Below are positions 23,379 to 33,595 of a stretch of DNA of 64,000 bases, piece after piece; position 1 is the stretch's first letter, and the number at the start of each line of letters is the position of its first letter. A program made the translations under genes and the position numbers. Under the pieces are notes generated by a model. That model made no database searches, had not been told where the DNA came from, and was given only the letters and a program-made list of their open reading frames with translations. Source of the stretch: Tubulanus polymorphus (taxonomy: Eukaryota; Nemertea; Palaeonemertea; Tubulaniformes; Tubulanidae); contig NC_134025.1 in assembly GCF_964204645.1 (NCBI RefSeq), positions 17,764,001-17,828,000 on the forward strand, in the 5' to 3' direction.

Positions 23379-23624
23379 GCAGTTCCTAAAGAGCAACTAA
23401 TCTATTGTTGTCCTCAGATATATTTTTGGTAACAAGAAAATTGTGAAGAGAATTCAGCCATATTATCAGTATTTTAAGATAATAAACCCCAGGTTTCAGG
23501 CTTCCACTAACTGTACCTCCCTAGAAGGAAGACTAAATGTCCCAATTTGGAAGACTAATTGTCAGAAGACTAATTGGATGGAAACTAAATGTACAAAGAC
23601 TAAATGTCGGAAGACTAAATGTAC

Positions 23625-25785
23625 CAAATTTGTATACAAGTTAGAGAGCTGGCAACACTAGTAGTGAGCATCATAGGCTTTAATACTTCGAATTCATCTA
23701 GTAACAAGAATATTACTCAACGGATTTACTTGAAACTTACGTGAGATGTACGGAACACAGGTACCTTGAGGTAAGTCTAATTGCTCTTTGATTGGGGACC
23801 CCGTTCACCCACAAGGGGGCGTTTTACTTTTGAAAATTCTGACATCGAAAAGTTAATGTGTGAGAAAAATTTTTGTCTTTGAGTTTTCAGCTTTGGCCGA
23901 AAGTTGTTCATGACAGCCCGGAGGCTAAAAAAGTCAGGGCACGCCCTATCTGCGATAAACCGTTTGGGCACTACGGGCTCGAAAATGGGACCCCAAATTT
24001 TTCAAAGAGATTTTTGCTCGTAGCTCCTTAGCCGGTGGAGATAGAATTGTGGTTGCAACGAGTGATCAGTAGCCCTTGACAAGACGCTTGTATTGATGTT
24101 TGGTATAACTATGTAACTCATATGGTTCTCCAGTAGCGCCACCTATAAGACGCTGGAAAAGACATTTTCATCTATATCGACTAAGGGTATCAATGGATTT
24201 TTATAAAAATTGATACACATATACCTGGTTACTAAATGCAACGAACCCCTCACATGATTAGTTCCTATTTTAACCACTAGGGAGCGTAAATTTTGAAAAA
24301 TCGATTTCGGCATCCATTTTTCGTATTTAATGCGGTCTGTTTATTCATGGTTCCTACAGATTGGTCTTTCCAGAATTTTAGGGTTTTTTTAGGGGTTTTC
24401 TAGGAGATATTAACCTAAATTTTAGGGGCCAATTATAATTATCGACACTTTTTTCCTACTGAAACTAACAACAAAAATCAAAAGCATATAACCATATGTA
24501 TTAACAAAACCCATATTTATTCTGCACTGTGTTCAGATACACAAAAGTTACAACGATATTCCTCACGACTGCTAAGAGAAACTATTCGATACTAAAGTGT
24601 AATATCCAGTTCATAAATTTTGCTTGAATAATATTCAATTAATTGGCTAACTTAGGGATTTGTTCAATAATGAGTAATTTGTCTATTGGTTTAATTAAGA
24701 GCCTGAGGTTTGTGGCCAGTTAAAAAACCGTTTAGTGTATATGACTAGTAGGCCTACTTAATTAGTGCTTGATAGACAATAAGCAGGAGGTGATTGGATA
24801 GTCTCTCTATCACCTCCCTGGTTAGTCAACAGTTCCTTCACTAGCCAGTACATTTCAATAATAATAGGCCTTTTGTGTCTGTGTGCTTTCATCTAATCTA
24901 AATTACATCTACAATGACCAGTGGAAACAATGAGCTGAATTGAGCTACTAACTTTAAAACAATTCAAAGGAATATAAAAGCCCACTATGATGTTTCACAT
25001 ACAGCATCACATTCAAAAATGATCCTAAGATTTTTTACGGAGATGATTTCCAGAATTTTAGGGGTATTTTAGGGGCCTGAGGTTCAAAAGCCAGAATTTT
25101 AGGGTATTTCTCCCCTAAAAAATGGAATTCCGGAATTTTAGGGTATTTTAGGAATTTTAGGGGCTGTAGGAACCATGTTATTATGAAAATCACAAAACTT
25201 GGTGTAAGTACAAAGAAACGTGTGTGATATGCCAACCTGCATGATTAGTTCACACAACTGCCACCAGGGGACTCTGAAAACAACGATTTTTGCTCCCAGG
25301 TCCTTAACCGTTGGTGATAAAATCGAGGTTGAAATGTGTGGTTAGTAGCCCTATACAAGACACTTGTATCAGTGTATGGTTTAAGTAGGTAACTCATATG
25401 GTGCTCCAGAAGCGCCACCTACAAATTGTTGGAATTGCATTTTCATTGATATCTACTTATCGGATGGAGGAAATTCTATGAAAATTGATACACATGTACT
25501 TTGCTACGAGGAAATGGTAGAACACTGTATCACCTATTTTCACCTGTATCACCAAGTTATTTTCCCTAAACTTGGTACATCATTACTTTGCACTTAAGAG
25601 CCATGGGTCAACATATCCATGATATGGGCTGACCCATTATACAGGATGACCCCTAGGTGGCGCTTCTTCACAGATAGTGGTACGTAATGAACTGAAATCA
25701 GTGAAATATTTTGCAACCTTCCTAGTACGGTATTTAACCCGGCAAGGAAGAAACCCGTTATCGCTGCTTTGCAGCTATATTTATT
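23625..25785. repeat. HP repeat unit 1, right part, carrying a MITE
   Basis: Continues the HP consensus: GGATTTACTTGAAACTTACG, GGGGACCCCGTTCACCCAC, GGAGGCTAAAAAAGTCAG, CTTAACCGGTGG-type and CTTAACCGTTGGTGAT phrases, ending in CCGTTATCGCTGCTTTGCAG then CTATATTTA at 25785. The MITE at 24346-25177 interrupts it; the unoccupied site is seen in the next unit near 26905. No coding region was seen. Confidence 0.7.
24346..25177. mobile_element. MITE with 14-bp TIRs and 5-bp duplication, copy A
   Basis: Begins CATGGTTCCTACAG and ends CTGTAGGAACCATG. TTATT flanks both ends (24341-24345 and 25178-25182). The empty site is visible in the HP unit near 26905, where CTGTTTATTATGAAAATCAC is uninterrupted. 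The ends are filled with repeats of GAATTTTAGGGTATTTTAGG in opposite orientation. A second, highly similar copy lies at 53829-54650 with duplication TATAA. It has no coding capacity. Confidence 0.9.
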
Positions 25786-27270
25786 ATTATATTCTTTTTC
25801 ACACTGGATCTTACTGAAAGGATATAAACAACTGCAATTTACTTTCACTGTCGGTGAAACCATTCTGTATCACAAGTACTACGCTGCATTGATAAATACA
25901 GTACGTGATATTAATCAGAATTGCACTGTTTACTCACTGTGAGCCTCTAAACATAGAAATTTAAGCCCCGTTCAAACAGTATCCATCTACGTATGTGTAT
26001 TGCCTACGTGTCATTCCCACAGCGCGTCAGTGCGTCTGTTCGTGTCAGTGTCCCTATTAGCAGTGATAGAGCTGGTGTACTAGATCTGTAGTTTTTTAGT
26101 ATCTTAATATATATGTGGCGCACTGAATGGGGTCAGTCTCGAGTGAACGCAACTGAGGAATTTTTTGTGCCGCAACTTTGCAGTAACTTCCCTGGATAGA
26201 GCTAATGAATGCAGCTACGGTATCTATACGCGAGAGCCTGGATGGCTATATTCTGTTAGCATTACAATATTCCTTGACGGATTTACTTGAAACTTTCGTG
26301 AGATGTACGGATCACAGGTACCTTGAGGTAAGTCGAAGGGATCTTTGATTGGGGACCCCGTTCACCCACCAGGGGGCATTTTACTAGAAAATTCTGACAT
26401 CGAAAAAATACTGTGAGAAAAATTTTTGACTTGGAGTTTTCAGCTTCGGCCGAGCACAAAAGTTGTTCATAACAGCCTGGAGGCTAAAAAAGTCAGTGGC
26501 ACGCCCTATCTGCGATTAACCGTTTGGGCTCTACATGCTGAAAATGGGCCCCCAAATTTTTCAAAGAGGTTTTTGCTCCTAGCTCCTTAACCGGTGGAGA
26601 TAGAATCGTGGTTGCAATGAGTGACCAGTAGCCCTTGCGAAGACGCTTGTATTGATGTTTGGTATAACTATGTAGCTCATATGATTCACCAGTAACGCCA
26701 CCTATAAGATGCTGGAATACGCATTTTCATCTATATCGACTAAGGGTATCAATGGATTTCTATAAAAATTGATACACATGTACCTGGTAACTAAACGAAA
26801 CGAACCCCTCATATGATTAGTTCCAATTTTAACCACTATGGGGCGTAAATTTTGAAAAATCGATTTCAGCATCCATTTTTCGCATTTAATGCGGTCTGTT
26901 TATTATGAAAATCACAAAACTTGGTATAAGTACAAAGACATGTGTGTAATATGCCATCCTGCATGATTAGTTCATACAACTGCTACCAGGGGACTGTGAA
27001 ACCAACGATTTTTGCTCCTAGGTCCTTAACCGTTGACGATAGAATCGAGGTTGTAATGTGTGGTTAGCAGCCCTTTTCAAGATACTTGAAGTGATGTATG
27101 GTTTAAGTAGGTAACTTGTATGGTTCTTCAGGAACGCCACCTACATTTTGCTGGAAATACATTTTTATTCATATCTACTAAGCGGATAAAGGGATTTCTA
27201 TGAAAATTGATACACGTATACCTGGATATGAGATACAACAAACCCCTCACATAATAAGTTCCTATTCTAA
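25786..27270. repeat. HP repeat unit 2
   Basis: Starts TATTATTATATTCTTTTTCA immediately after the CAGCTATATTTA end of unit 1. It carries the same ordered landmarks: GGATCTTACTGAAAGG, GTGGCGCACTGAATGG, GACGGATTTACTTGAAAC, GGGGACCCCGTTCACCC, GGAGGCTAAAAAAGTC, CTTAACCGGTGGAG, CTTAACCGTTGACG. It is cut near 27270, where unit 3 begins mid-sequence. It preserves empty sites for the MITE at 24346 and the Harbinger element at 27789. Confidence 0.7.
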
Positions 27271-27788
27271 CCAGCGTGTCATTCCAATAGTGCGTCAGTA
27301 CGTGTGTTTGTGTCAGTGTTGATAGAGCTGGTGAGATTGATAGAGCTGGTGTACTAGATCTGTAGTTTTTTAGTATTTTTATCTCTTCTAATATATATGT
27401 GGCGCACTGAATGGAGTCAGTCTCGAGTGAACGCAACTGAGGAATTTTCATAGCCTTGTTTGTGCCGCATATACAAGCAATAGCATCCTTGCAGTAACTT
27501 CCCTGGATAGAGCTAATGAATGCAGCTATCTATACGCGTGAGCCTGGATGACTATATTCTGCTAGCATTACAATAATCCTTGACGGATTTACTTGAAACT
27601 TTTGTGAGATGTACGGAACACAGGTACCTTGAGGTAAATTGAAGGGATCTTTGATTGGGGACCCCGTTCACCCACCAGGGGGCGTTTTACTTTTGAAAAT
27701 TCTGACATCGAAAAGTTACTGTGAGAAAAATTTTTGTCTTTGAGTTTTCAGCTTCGGCCGAGCACAAAAGTTGTTCATGACAGCCTGG
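27271..27788. repeat. HP repeat unit 3, left part
   Basis: Begins at CGTGTCATTCCAATAGTGCG, parallel to the interior of unit 2, and runs to CAGCCTGG where the Harbinger element is inserted. The unit resumes at 32579 with TGGAGGCTAAAAAAGTCAAT. Confidence 0.65.
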
Positions 27789-27982
27789 ACCCGGTTCCAT
27801 AGTTGTAGGTTAAATTTTAACCCTAGGGTCAAATTCCTTAACCCCCCGTCAAATTTTAACCCTAGGGTCAAATCCGTTCCATAGTTGTCGGTTAGATTTG
27901 ACCCTAGGGTTAAAATTTGAAAAAAGAGTTAAATTTTAACCCAGGGTCAGACTAGAGTTAAATCCTTAACTCAGAGTTTTAA

Positions 27983-30296
27983 ATGGCTGCTTTCTACTTG
28001 ATGGCTGGGCGACAAGCTAAGGAAAAGTCATATTCCTCGAGGATAGACCGTATTTTAACAGATGATGAACGCTACCACCGATATAGATTTAGTTTAGCAG
28101 GCATTGAGCGACTTTACGGTCTGTTATCACACCATCTCGTTGACAGAGATTCGAAATGTGGTCTACCTTTAACCAAAAAAAACAAACTTCTGATAGCATT
28201 GCGCTTTTACGCAAGTGGATCCTTCTTAGAAGTGATTGCTGATAGTTTTGGGGTGAGCAAATCAACGGTGTCAAGATGTATAAGCGAAGTGACCAATGCT
28301 CTATGCTCGTTGAAGAATGATATTATAAAATTTCCCACGTCAAATATTGAAATCGCAAAAACGAAAGCGGACTTTTATCTGATATCGCAATTTCCTGGTA
28401 TAATTGGGTGCATCGATGGAACGCACATACGAATACAGGGACCAAATGAGAATGAAGCCGATTATGTTAATAGAAAGGGATACCATAGTATCAATGTGCA
28501 GGCTGTTTGCAATGCCGATGGTAAGTTTAATATCTATAGTACAGAGATGCTAGGGCCAAAGTACCAAAATTCCGGAATTTAGAACGGGCGTTTTTGCATC
28601 GCTGGAGATGCAGTGTCACGATCGGCATCTTTCATCTGAAAATACGACGGCAGGCATTCGTTGTGCTTCACATCCTCGCTGCCTTCTTATGCCGCGCGCT
28701 ATCCGGGTGACGAAGAATATCTTTTTTCCCGCCACTACCGTATTTGCCCTGGTCTTTACAAAGGACGCAGTACGCCACGCCAGCTAAGTCTATCTTATGA
28801 ATGTAGTTCGATAAGTAGTCCCCGTTACTGTTCTTACACTCTAGCCATTGCCGGTTAAATTTATTTTTTATACAGTTGTCAATTGCCTTTATATCGGCCG
28901 ACTCCCGACTGACAATCTTTCCGTGCATGCTCATTTTGCAGACCGTCTCGCAAAAAGAAAGTTACAAAGCTGCGTGGTAATAATTAAGATGATATTTATT
29001 AAATATTATCTTAATTATTACCACGTGCATCTTCACATTGTTGGCCGTCAGCGGGACGATGTACAACGGCACGTAAAGATAATTGACTTTTAATTGGAAA
29101 TGGCGTCACAACAGTGGCGCTCCGCCTACGCACGCACAGATACCACAACAAGCACACATATATACATTGTAGCAGAACGTCCTCGGAAACAGAGATCAAG
29201 ATAAAATAACACAGAAGCGACGACGAGTACAAACAAACGAACGCTTTTACGGTCCGTGCCATTACTGGTCGCCGCGAGGAATTCTCACCAAATTTCCGGA
29301 ATAGACATCGGCGATCCTAAATTTCTGGAATTCCGGATATTTCCAGAAAACTAGCATCTCTGATAGTAAGATATGTAAGCATATACATTTACACACCGCA
29401 AATTTATTGGTACAAAAAATAGATATTTAATTGACTCGCAAATAACAAGATTCGAAATATATACTTTAGAAGATTTTGGAATAGTGGTCTGAGCTCAGGC
29501 TAAGGGAGGGGGAGGGATTTTGGTAAGATATTCATACTTTTTAGCTTATGCTTTAAGAATATTCATTTCATCTTCAGGATTATTTACGAATATCGTTGCA
29601 CAATGGCCAGGAAGTTGTCACGATAGCTTCATCTACAGAGCCTCTCGCTTGCCAGGTAATGTATTGAGAAATTTAAGGCCTCGTAGTAAATGTAAAAGCA
29701 ATATTGGCCTACAAGGAGTTGAATTTAACTAAAGTGCTTAATGTTGCTTCAGCCGTTGTTGGCATAGCCCCGATTGGTTATTTAAGCCTAATAAACTTCG
29801 CAAAATGCAGTAGGTTTCTAAATAGAAAATGTCTACTCTAACTTCAATATAAAAAATCCATGTATTTTAATTAATCAATTATAATCTTACATTTTAGATA
29901 CTTGAATGGAACCCTTACAAAGGTCACTTGCTTGGGGATAGTGGATATGCCTTAAAACAACACCTCATTACACCATACTTGAATTGTAATGGACTGCAAC
30001 AACATAACTTTAATAGATCTCATAAACAAACCAGGTCAACTATAGAGAGAACATTTGGATGGCTAAAGAGAAGATTTCACTGTTTACATGGTGAATTAAG
30101 ATTAGCTCCTACAAAAGCATGCAAGGTTATAACAGCATGTGCAGTATTGCATAATTTCGCAATAATGAATAAAGAGGTTTTCAGGGATGAAGATGCAGTG
30201 AATTATGAACTAGTAGTAGATGAAAACTATGTTGCACATGCCGCTGATGAACAAGGGCTACATATGAGAACATATATCACAAACACTTATTTTTAA
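27983..30296 (+). CDS. PIF/Harbinger transposase (DDE_Tnp_4), three exons
   Basis: Exon 1, 27983-28520, ends at donor GTAAGT. It contains an HTH around residues 76-105 ([17 protein letters not shown]) and the first catalytic Asp in [15 protein letters not shown] (D145). Exon 2 starts at 29578 after TTTCATCTTCAG; the joined frame restores [19 protein letters not shown], with the second Asp in CHDS. Exon 3, 29898-30296, follows ATTTTAG, reads [15 protein letters not shown] and [17 protein letters not shown] (catalytic Glu), and ends at TAA 30294-30296. The phase between exons 1 and 2 is perfect. For exon 2 to 3 only a weak donor at 29661 (GTATTG) keeps the frame; the better donor at 29656 (GTAATG) does not, so this junction may be damaged. 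No internal stop was found in the exons. Confidence 0.85.
28668..28934 (-). pseudogene. BED/C2H2-like zinc-finger fragment in the hAT-like element
   Basis: 88 codons from ATG 28934 to a stop at 28668-28670. The segment [20 protein letters not shown] leads into [15 protein letters not shown] and [16 protein letters not shown], giving C-x2-C and H-x5-H ligands. This is the N-terminal zinc finger commonly seen on hAT-type transposases and related orphan proteins. The catalytic part is absent; the reading frame ends near the left terminus, so this is a remnant kept in a non-autonomous element. Confidence 0.55.
28973..29026. repeat. Palindrome inside the hAT-like element
   Basis: CGTGGTAATAATTAAGAT and ATCTTAATTATTACCACG form a near-perfect inverted repeat with a short AT-rich loop. 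It lies just upstream of the zinc-finger start codon. Confidence 0.75.
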
Positions 30297-31145
30297 ATAA
30301 GATTTGGTTCTACTTGTAATTGGTGAAGAGTGTGTGGAAAAGATGATTGGACAATTTCAATAACCAATACCATGAGTTTTCTGTCATACAATTAATGCAG
30401 ACTTGAGTATCAAATCATCAAAAAAATGTGCACGTATTAGCAATTTCAAGTTTTCGACACTAATTAGGTAAATGTTAGAGGTTATTGATGATATTAAATT
30501 TGGTAACTGGTAAGTAGTATCCCCTGGTAAAATTCCTCCAAATTTGAATTCGGAGCAAAATTCAACAAAATATTTTAATTTCAAAAACTTTTCAAATACT
30601 CTGTGGTGATATTATCGCAGTTTGGAAATTTCTATGAAGAAATATAGTATAAAAGTAGTAATACAATATCTATCTACATATTAGTTCCTAAATTTAATCG
30701 TAAAAAGTACTATCTATTTTCATTTGGGGTTTAACATAATACTGTAAATGATTGTGGTATGGAAATTTGGTCAATATTCTAAAAAAATATATTCGAATTT
30801 CGGATTTAGAATCATATCGACAGAAGCATGAACTATTGAGAGAGTTTCGGATTAGTACTTATTTATCACTTCAACTATATCAAAAATTTAGAATTAAAAA
30901 AAGATCTTTTCCATAGACTTGAATACAACATTTTTACCAACAGGGATAATTTCCACATTTTTTTCCTCAGCGACTGACACTCCAACATCCTCAACATAAT
31001 GCTGCTAACACAAGAGAGAACATGTAACAATTATTTCAAAGAATGGAACTTTTGCGACAATTTATTTGATAACAGAATTAACAAATATATAAAATATATA
31101 AAACTTTTGAAAAATAAACAAACAAATTCACTATTTTATACACAA
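30297..31145. other. Gap between the two Harbinger genes
   Basis: AT-rich 3' flanks of the convergent transposase and Myb-like genes. No exon is seen. The sequence AAAATAAACAAACAAATTC near 31110 is A-rich. Confidence 0.5.
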
Positions 31146-32400
31146 TTATTCCTCTTTTTCTAAGTGTTTTATCTTCAATTCTAACAGGCGAACACGCAAT
31201 GCTGATTCTTTTTCGAAGACGGACATTTCCATTTCCATTTTCTTTGTTTTGGCCTTCATGAACATAACTTGTTCATTAAGTAGATCCTGCTGGGTAAATC
31301 TTCTTTTCTTCGCTTTGTTTTCTGGAACGAGAAATGAACGAGCATACAATCGATTTGTAATACAAAAATAAATCAGATTACATTTAGAATGCGATTATTT
31401 GATAACTTTGATCAATACATAATTTGTGACACTTACCGCATGAAATATTTTCGGTCGATTCTTTTAAAGAATTTTGCGTAACCGTATCTTGCAGCAGGAT
31501 TTTGTTGGAGAGTACGATGTAATCTGTGTGAAAAAATATAATTTTTGAGTCCAGCGGGATTCGAGCCCTGCCTGCTCTGCAAAAAAGGCGGCGCTCGTGG
31601 CACGATGCCAGCCATTGCTGCATGTATTTTTGGGTCTAGCAGTAGACACTGTAAATTTAGGATTATGTATCAATCACAAAGCACTTGGAGGGATTATAGG
31701 CTTTGAATGCTTGGAAGTCCAGACGTGTTCAGTGTACTATCCAGTAGGTAACATGGCATAAGCTTAGATAAACAGGGTAAGTAAGAATTTAAATCTTCTA
31801 GTCACGAGGTCATGATCTATTTTCCGACCCTGGAATTCCAGGATACTTCCTGGATAGTTTTTAAGGTCATCAATGACGTCATCACACAGCCGATGATGTA
31901 AACAAATGCTCAACTCATTAGATTCACACCCTCAGGTCCAAAACCAAATGATTTCTTACCCTGTTCTTCATTTAATGCATCCAATAAAGATATTCCTTGA
32001 CCTTCTTGTTGCCCAGTCTTTTCAAATACGGGAAAACTGTCGAGATAATCGGTGTCTGGAATGCCGCTCCATGCCACCCGGTTTTCATTCACGGCGACGA
32101 TCTTTTCATATTTTTCACTTTCGCTTTTGAGGACATGTTTTTCCATTTATACTTAATGTCCTCAGGCTTGCGGACAGCGTTTCCCAGGCTATTGACAGCC
32201 GCCGTAATATCTTTCCAAAGCGCCTGCTTCCTTCTATTGGAGATATCTGTCGTCAGTTTCGAAAACAAGACGTCCTTATTCTTGAGCACCATATCTGATA
32301 AAGCCGCCATTTCGTCTTTGCTAAAATTGCATCCTCTTGCCCTTTTTTGTTTGAAATCAGAGGAGGCAACGTCGCTGATGGGATTCGAAAACAACGCCAT
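31146..32400 (-). pseudogene. Harbinger Myb/SANT-like DNA-binding protein, three exons, one frameshift
   Basis: Exon 1 runs from ATG 32400 to 31960 and ends at a GTAAGA donor. It starts MALFSNPISDV and has a SANT/Myb-type trihelix-like domain (NFSKDEMAALSDMVLKNKDV, RRKQALWKDITAAVNSLG, IKYKWKNMSSKAK). Near 32110-32140 the reading must change frame to continue with ENRVAWSGIPDTDYLDSFPV, so a 1- or 2-nt indel is inferred. Exon 2, 31523-31437, lies between CACACAG and GTAAGT. Exon 3 starts at 31321 after TTCTCGTTCCAG and ends at 31146; it is a basic stretch (ENKAKKRRFTQQD) and a coiled coil (VRLLELKIKHLEKEE). Exons 2 and 3 join in phase. In Harbinger elements this partner protein recruits the transposase to the ends. 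Confidence 0.75.
31551..31625 (-). repeat. tRNA-like fragment in a Myb-gene intron
   Basis: The minus strand includes GGGCTCGAATCCCGCTGG, close to a tRNA T-arm/B box, 30-45 bases after a GGCTGGCATCGTGCC stretch that could be a degenerate A box. No acceptor-stem pairing was found, so it is not a functional tRNA. It may be a SINE head or chance. Confidence 0.3.
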
Positions 32401-32578
32401 TTTTAACTCTGATGATGAATTGTGGGATACTAACTCAGAGTTAGTTAACTCAGAGCTAACCATGAACTGTGGAACACAATTTTAACCCTCGATTTACTAA
32501 CTCTGAGTTAAAAATTTGACCCTAGGGGCAAAAGCTAACCCAGAGTTAACTTTAACTCACAACTGTGGAACTGGGCCC

Positions 32579-33595
32579 TGGAGGCTAAAAAAGTCAATGG
32601 CAAGCCCTATCTGCGATTAACCGTTTGGACTCTACGGGCTCGAAAATGGGACCCCAAATTTTTCAAAGAGATTTTTGCTCCTAGCTCCTTAACCGGTGGA
32701 GATAGAATTGTGGTTGCAATGAGTGATCAGTAGCCCTTGACAAAACGCTTGTATTGATCATGGGTTAACTATGTAACTCATATGGTTCTCCAGTAGCGCC
32801 ACCTATAAGATGCTGGAAAACACATTTTCATCTATATCTACTAAGGGTATCATTAGATTTCTATAAAAATTGATACACATGTACCTGGTTACTAAATGCA
32901 ACGAACCCCTCACATGATTAGTTCCTATTTCAACCACTAGGGGGCATAAATTTTGAAAAATTGATTTCAGCATCGATTTTTCGTATGTAATGCGGGCTGT
33001 TTATTATGAAAATCACAACACTTGGTATAAGTACAAACACATGTGTGTAATATGCCAACCTGCATGATTAGTTCATACAACTGCCACCAGGGGACTGTGA
33101 AAACTACGATTTTTGCTCCTAGGTCCTTAACCGTTAGTGATAGAATCGAGGTTGCAATGTGTGGTTAGTACCCCTTTACAAGACACTTGTATTAGTGTAA
33201 GATTTAAGTAGGTAACTCATATGGTGCTCCAGTAGCGCTAACTACAAATTGTTGGAAATGCATTTTCATTGATATCTACTTATCGGATGGAGGGATTTCT
33301 ATGAAAATTGATACACATGTACTTTGTTACGAGGGAATGGTAGAACACTGTATCACCTATTTTCTTGAAGTTATTTTCCCTAAACTTGGTACATCATTAC
33401 TTTGCACTTACGAGCCACGGGTCAACATATCCATGATATGGGCTGACCCGTGATACAGGCTGACCCCTAGGTGGCGCTTCTCAGATAGTGGTACATAATG
33501 AACTGATTTCAGTGAAATCTTTTGCAACCTTCCTAGTACGGTATTTAACCCGACAAGACAGAAAACCGTTATCGCTGCTTTGCAGCTATATTTAG
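32579..33595. repeat. HP repeat unit 3, right part
   Basis: Resumes the HP sequence directly after the Harbinger right end and runs through the CTTAACCGGTGGAG and CTTAACCGTTAGTGATAG phrases. It ends ACAGAAAACCGTTATCGCTG then CTTTGCAGCTATATT at 33595. The last ~18 bases form a stem (GCTGC/GCAGC). Confidence 0.7.

Larger units (their letters stand above)
20524..23624 (-). mobile_element. Mutator-like element (MULE) with FLYWCH gene
   Basis: The ends carry inverted arrays of a short motif: at the left ACATTTAGTC and TTCTGACAATTAGTCC (20524-20606), at the right GACTAAATGT and GGAAGACTAAATGT (about 23525-23624). The gene lies close to the left end on the minus strand. About 1.4 kb of AT-rich non-coding sequence, with a 129-bp tandem duplication, lies between the gene start and the right end. 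The element splits HP unit 1. A clear 8- to 9-bp target duplication could not be fixed by eye because the ends are repetitive. Confidence 0.7.
28542..29362. mobile_element. hAT-like element nested in the transposase intron
   Basis: Perfect 12-bp inverted ends, CAGAGATGCTAG and CTAGCATCTCTG, with ATAGTA directly repeated outside (28536-28541 and 29363-29368). Subterminal CCGGAATTT phrases are also inverted. It carries a BED-like zinc-finger reading frame (-) and a strong internal palindrome but no catalytic domain. CAG.GATG ends are typical of hAT elements, though hATs usually duplicate 8 bp and here only 6 match. Excluding it, the host intron would be about 230 bp. Confidence 0.8.
27789..32578. 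mobile_element. PIF/Harbinger element with transposase and Myb-like genes
   Basis: The ends read ACCCGGTTCCATAGTTGT (left) and, inverted, GGGCCCAGTTCCACAGTTGT (right). The flanks are CAGCCTGG and TGGAGGCT; uninserted HP copies read CAGCCTGGAGGCT, so TGG is duplicated (3 bp, as expected for PIF/Harbinger; a 4-6 bp reading is possible if the ends are placed differently). Subterminal regions hold palindromic TTAACCCTAGGGTCAAA and AACTCTGAGTTAAC repeats. The transposase is on the plus strand and the Myb/SANT protein on the minus strand, converging. An 821-bp hAT-like element lies in the transposase intron. Both genes are needed for transposition in studied Harbingers. Confidence 0.9.

Noticed and set aside
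32401-32463. Upstream start for the Myb-like protein at 32463
   Set aside because: The extra 21 codons translate the palindromic inverted repeat of the transposon; ATG 32400 is a better start.
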